A stretch of 64,000 nucleotides of DNA from Anolis sagrei. Its lineage: Eukaryota; Chordata; Lepidosauria; Squamata; Anolidae. The notes below the pieces were generated by a model. The model was not told the DNA's origin and did not search any database. It saw nothing but the letters and a program-made list of their open reading frames with translations. The DNA is taken from the NCBI RefSeq assembly GCF_037176765.1, contig NC_090022.1:75703209-75767208 (forward strand), given 5' to 3'. A program made the translations under genes and the position numbers. This document shows positions 60,201 through 64,000 of the stretch, one piece after another. Position 1 is the first letter of the stretch. Each line of letters starts with the position of its first letter.

Positions 60201-60349
60201 CACCATCTGAGTAGCCCAAGACTCAGTGGGGCTGTTTGCTTGCACTTTTTTTGCAGACTTCCCATGCAATAGGGGTGGGTGGAGTGGAGGGATGCTATGT
60301 GCTGGAGGGGATCCAGAGAGATCTAATGGAAGAGCGCATCAGCCTTCTG
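54271..60349. other. Intergenic, no gene recognised
   Basis: No exon or repeat family can be named with confidence. Visible: a G run at about 57897-57912, a (GT)n stretch at about 56538-56550, and weak MITE-like words at about 59540-59760. It contains none of the genes that separate DAG1 and IP6K1 in mammals, as far as translation by eye can show. Confidence 0.4.
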
Positions 60350-60371
60350 CGTTTGTAGTAAAGTACACTGG

Positions 60372-60377
60372 TTTATT
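60372..60377 (-). terminator. DAG1: Likely poly(A) signal of DAG1
   Basis: TTTATT on the plus strand is AATAAA on the minus strand, about 2.54 kb after the stop codon. Confidence 0.6.
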
Positions 60378-61807
60378 TAGTTGATATGTTTCTTTACAGA
60401 ATGCAGAAAACACATTTTTAAAATAATTATATAAGGACATAAAAACACTCAGTGGTTGGTGAACACTTTTAATACAAGATTCTCTCCCACCGTTACAGTG
60501 TCTAGTGGCATAAACAAACAGCACTGGTGCTTAGGGGGAAGGCGGCTGATGAGAATGTCATTGTTATTATTCCGTTCACTGCCCCTTCGCCTCCAGTTTC
60601 TATGGTGACAGGTAGGCCCAGGCCTGAAACCGTTTGCGCTTGCGCATGACCAGTATAAAGTGGTATCGGTTGCTAGGGACAACGGCACTGTTTGGAAGGC
60701 CCTTCGAACTTGCAGCATTTGGGCTTAGGAGGCTCTGCGTGTTGTTAAGTTGGAGACATCGGAAAGGCAGGCCTGTCAGAATAGGTTTTGGCACTCTGCT
60801 GCCATGGTTGCTCGCTAGGGGAGAGGGCCAACTTAGGACTGTGTTTCTAGCATCTGTTCAAAAGCAGTGTGCCCCAAGGGGTACTGGTTCATCCTGTTCC
60901 CTCTTCCGGGTTCTCCTGAGTGAGAAGAATCCATGGTCTCTCCCCATTTCAGACCTGTACCAGCATCCAAGCACCGTGAATGGGGGGGGGGGGGCTCCGT
61001 AGGGCAGGCCTACACTCCTCTACACTAGATAAAGGCAAATCCCAAAGCCTTCTTTACAGTCACCCTCACTTCAACACATACTCCTCTGCCAGGTGGGCTG
61101 AAGAAAAGTGCAGAAGTCTTGTGGAGCCACAGCCAAATGAAGCTTTGTTTTGATAGGCAAAATCCTGTTCAAGTAGTTAAAAAAAGGCTTGATGGGAAAA
61201 TGCCACCCTAGCAAGGTCAAGAGGTGGAGGTCGTTTTAGCCATTCATCCACTAGTGTGTTAACTGGCCATGTCAGCACACAAACATACTTTGCAAAAACA
61301 GTCAATATGGCTTAAAAGTGTCTGCTTTGTGTGCAAAGTCAGCCAGAGGCTGCCCAGCCCCCAGCCAGGGGATGGACTCATTATTGCAAAGGGTTTTTTC
61401 CTCCCTCTAATATACCAAAAATAGTCTCATGTGGATGAGAGAAAAATCCATGCGTAAAAAGACTTTGTCTCAAAGAAAAAAGGCATGGGAGCGACCTTGA
61501 GGGCAGCTCCAACTTCCCAGGAGAAATGTGTGGAAGTTCACTTTTTAAAAAGGCAAGAAACCTAGACATGGCTCTAATATTTAAAAACAATGATTATGAG
61601 ACCAAAAAGAAAGGGGAAAAAGTCCAAAATGAGCAAAGCAGTCAGTCCCATGAATTGATACTAAGAAGCTAAGCTCATACAAACTGCTGGCAGCGTTACC
61701 ATTTTTAATTATTTTTAATAAAACAATTTGAGGCTGTATCAAAAATTTAGTATAAAATTAGAGCTGAGAGTTCACTGATTTTGACTATGAACTATTTCTG
61801 GCGTTTT

Positions 61808-61813
61808 TTTATT
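61808..61813 (-). terminator. DAG1: Alternative DAG1 poly(A) signal
   Basis: AATAAA on the minus strand, within GGCAAAATAAAAAAACGCC. Confidence 0.35.
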
Positions 61814-62913
61814 TTGCCGGCCGCCAGACAGCTACTATTGCGTCTGTGTGTGTGCGGAGGAGAGCGGTATGAGGGAGTGGGCTGGGACAGCCAGGCAGAA
61901 CCGGGGAGGGAGAGGGGCTGTTCCAATACTGTGGTCCAGGAGGAGTCTGGATGGGAGAAAACTGCATTACACTACATAAAAAATATTGCATCTTCACCAA
62001 AATACCTCAAAGAGTGTTTCAAAAGCCAGAGAGCATGCCTTCCGGATGAAAAATCTCAGTGCAGCATCATGACCCTTGCAGCCTGCAGATACCACGGTTG
62101 GGCCTCCCCATTTCCAAAAGGTCATTCTGCTGCTTCTTCTTCTTCCTTTTTTTTTGGTAGTTGCAAAGAGCTCTCCAGACTTGTTTCTGAAAGAAACCTG
62201 TGGCATCCATTGAGCTACGGGAGGCAAGAGCGACAAGAGCTCATCTACAGTTTGCAAAAAGGACCCCCCACTGATGACTCACTGTATAATGTGTGAAAAA
62301 ATAGGATTCCTTTGATAAAAAAGACAGTCCCTCAGCCTGATTGGCATTGGAAACACCCCTTGAGCTTATTTGTAGTAAAGTATTTCCCCTCCCTTTCCCC
62401 AAATCTATACATACAAGTTTAGGTAACAGCAATTATATGTAAAAACGTAATGTTGACCTCAGAAAGTCCTCTGATTTTAATTTTTAGGCTACGTTTCATG
62501 TTATGCCCTGTAGCTAGACACACGTGAATAGAAAAAACAGTACAGTTAGTTTTAAAGGCAAACAGCAGAGACTCAGTGTGCCACCCCAGTGCTGCCTGCA
62601 TGTCCAGCCAGTCTCCCTTTGCACAAGATGCTTTGAGACGCCTGCTGTCAGAAATACTTTTTGAGCCAAGAATTTCTTTTCTATGAATAAACAAAACATA
62701 AGCTGTTAGGCAAAAATAAAATCAGTGTCCCGAAAGTTCCACAAGCACTCTGGTGTAGCAAACGCATTCGGAGAGGACCTGCCGGGACCAGGCAATGTTT
62801 TCAGACTCTCTGTGTTGGTGTTCTAGTTGGTAATGGGTTTGCAGGCCACTGATCCCTACAGACAACACCGGTGTGGAACTAGAGGCCCCATCTCCGCCAG
62901 CGTTTCATGTTCA

Positions 62914-64000
62914 TTAAGGAGGGACGTAGGGAGGTGGAGACCTGTATGGGGTCATGTTCTTCGGGCGGGAGCCTTTCCCCTCCATGGGTGCTGTGAAGGG
63001 AGGGGGAGGCTGGTAGGGAGGTGCATTGGGGTCCTCATCTCGCAGCGGTGTGTACTCCCCTATGGTGTCTTGGTTGAGTGGGGTGGTTTCTGGCATGTTC
63101 TGATTGGGATACTCGGGAGGTGGGAGTGGGGCCTTTTCTTCTTGCAAAATCAGCGGCATGCTGGAGGAAGGGGGAGGCTTGGAGTCATCAAGCTCATCAG
63201 CAAAAATGATTGGTACTCCCTTCTTGATAAAGGTGGCTTGGTCTTCAATGGTGAGCTTGCCCTTTCTCTTCTTGCGATAGCAGATCATAGCAATGATTCC
63301 AGCAATAAGCAGAATGGCCGCCACCACTACTGCAGGGATCACTGTGTGTAGGTAGACATCGTCTTCGCTTGTTTTTTCTGGATCCGGTGGAGCCACAACG
63401 GTAGGTGGTGCAGTTGTAGGGAGTCCCTCTCTCATCACAGGAATAAACTGAATGTGTCTGCAGCTACCAGCACCAACTACAGAAATGTTCATGGGCTTAA
63501 ACTCTGGCTCTAAGGCATTTGTGAAGGCTGGACTTGGGCCACCAGAATCATCAGCAATTTTCTTACTCATAGTACGAATATCCTCTTTGGGGCACGGTCT
63601 CAAAGGTAGGGTATTGTTTGTCCACTCAACTACAATAGAGCCTTTGCCAATACTCTGAATTGTAAGAGTACTGCTGTTTCTGTCTCCAAGGGCAAAGGCC
63701 AACTTCTTTACCAACATGATTTTCTTATTAACATCATTGACAACTGTATTATAATCGCCCTGGAATCGGGCTTTGAATTTAACTGGAGCCACCTCACCAG
63801 GTGCAAGACGATGGACAAATATTTCAAAAGCATCCACAGTTGAAAGGCCACCCTTATCTGTGGCGTGCATGAAAAACTCATGCCTGCCTGAATGGTTTTC
63901 ATGTGGTAATCCATACATTAACTGACTAGTGCTATTGAACTGCACCCAAAAGTTTTCTTCCAGTGGTTTCTCATTTTCTAGCTTCATGGTCAGTTGTAAT
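62914..64000 (-). CDS. DAG1: DAG1, dystroglycan, C-terminal 361 codons (5' part beyond window)
   Basis: Dystroglycan links extracellular laminin to dystrophin/utrophin at the plasma membrane. It is made as one precursor and cut into alpha and beta subunits. Residue numbers are within this partial protein. The end of the cadherin-like region and SEA-like domain ([20 protein letters not shown], then KARFQGDY...[10 protein letters not shown]) leads to the autoproteolysis site GKG|SIVVEW, Gly120|Ser121. The beta ectodomain has the N-glycan sequon NNT and the Cys pair CPKE...GSCRH. The transmembrane helix is about 219-240, followed by CYRKKRKGK and a 121-residue cytoplasmic tail ending in PPPYVPP, the PPxY dystrophin/utrophin WW-domain ligand. 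The tail is almost identical to mammals as I recall. The frame stays open to the right edge, reading LQLT before Met. The large last exon holds all of this, so no intron is expected. Confidence 0.97.
   Translation of the reverse strand, partial: LQLTMKLENEKPLEENFWVQFNSTSQLMYGLPHENHSGRHEFFMHATDKGGLSTVDAFEIFVHRLAPGEVAPVKFKARFQGDYNTVVNDVNKKIMLVKKLAFALGDRNSSTLTIQSIGKGSIVVEWTNNTLPLRPCPKEDIRTMSKKIADDSGGPSPAFTNALEPEFKPMNISVVGAGSCRHIQFIPVMREGLPTTAPPTVVAPPDPEKTSEDDVYLHTVIPAVVVAAILLIAGIIAMICYRKKRKGKLTIEDQATFIKKGVPIIFADELDDSKPPPSSSMPLILQEEKAPLPPPEYPNQNMPETTPLNQDTIGEYTPLRDEDPNAPPYQPPPPFTAPMEGKGSRPKNMTPYRSPPPYVPP

Larger units (their letters stand above)
60350..62913 (-). other. DAG1: DAG1 3' UTR, about 2.56 kb
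   Basis: It runs from the stop codon at 62914 down to a poly(A) signal at 60372-60377. The length is close to that of mammalian DAG1 as I recall it. No transposable element is recognised in it. An internal AATAAA (61808-61813, minus strand) could give a form of about 1.1 kb. A GC-rich patch at about 60570-60850 is unusual for a 3' UTR. Confidence 0.7.

Noticed and set aside
61781-62296. 171-codon plus-strand frame
   Set aside because: It lies antisense in the DAG1 3' UTR with no recognisable domain and low-complexity composition.
62827-63351. 174-codon plus-strand frame
   Set aside because: It is the complement of the highly conserved DAG1 tail; shadow of a real coding strand.

Overview
The window reads as vertebrate nuclear DNA from a squamate reptile, most likely a lizard. 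Two genes are recognisable, with exons separated by large AT-rich introns. The repeats are the typical squamate mix: CR1, L2 and jockey-group LINEs, Penelope-like elements, hAT and Tc1/mariner-pogo MITEs, tRNA-derived SINEs and SINEs with a 5S rRNA-like head. I ran no database search; names rest on recognising protein families and repeat consensus features.

Layout. Positions 1-508 are a CpG-rich promoter with several CCAAT boxes and a YY1-type motif, ending in a non-coding first exon with a good splice donor. About 26 kb of repeat-filled intron follows. The five coding exons of IP6K1 (inositol hexakisphosphate kinase 1) lie on the + strand at 26905-27127, 29559-29769, 30186-30358, 30859-31034 and 35002-35508. 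They join in frame to a complete 429-residue protein. A long, nearly repeat-free 3' UTR runs to a poly(A) signal at 40864. From about 40.9 to 60.3 kb there is no gene I can recognise: SINEs, MITEs, LINE copies, Penelope fragments and one orphan CpG-island-like promoter near 45.4-45.85 kb. From 60.35 kb to the right edge lies the 3' end of DAG1 (dystroglycan) on the - strand: its 3' UTR, then the last 361 codons, covering the C-terminal part of alpha-dystroglycan, the alpha/beta cleavage site and all of beta-dystroglycan.

IP6K1 and DAG1 point at each other, about 19.5 kb apart from poly(A) signal to poly(A) signal. They do unrelated jobs (soluble inositol pyrophosphate synthesis versus a matrix receptor at the plasma membrane), so the arrangement is a synteny fact rather than an operon-like unit.

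The most interesting non-genic structures are: Penelope-like fragments carrying a hammerhead-ribozyme-like motif seven times; a 1.6-kb inverted Penelope dimer inserted as one unit with a 12-bp target duplication; a near-perfect 117-bp palindrome at 14375; a four-level nest of repeats at 0.7-1.9 kb; inverted copies of one LINE family flanking IP6K1 exons 2-5; and the orphan promoter cut into by a LINE.
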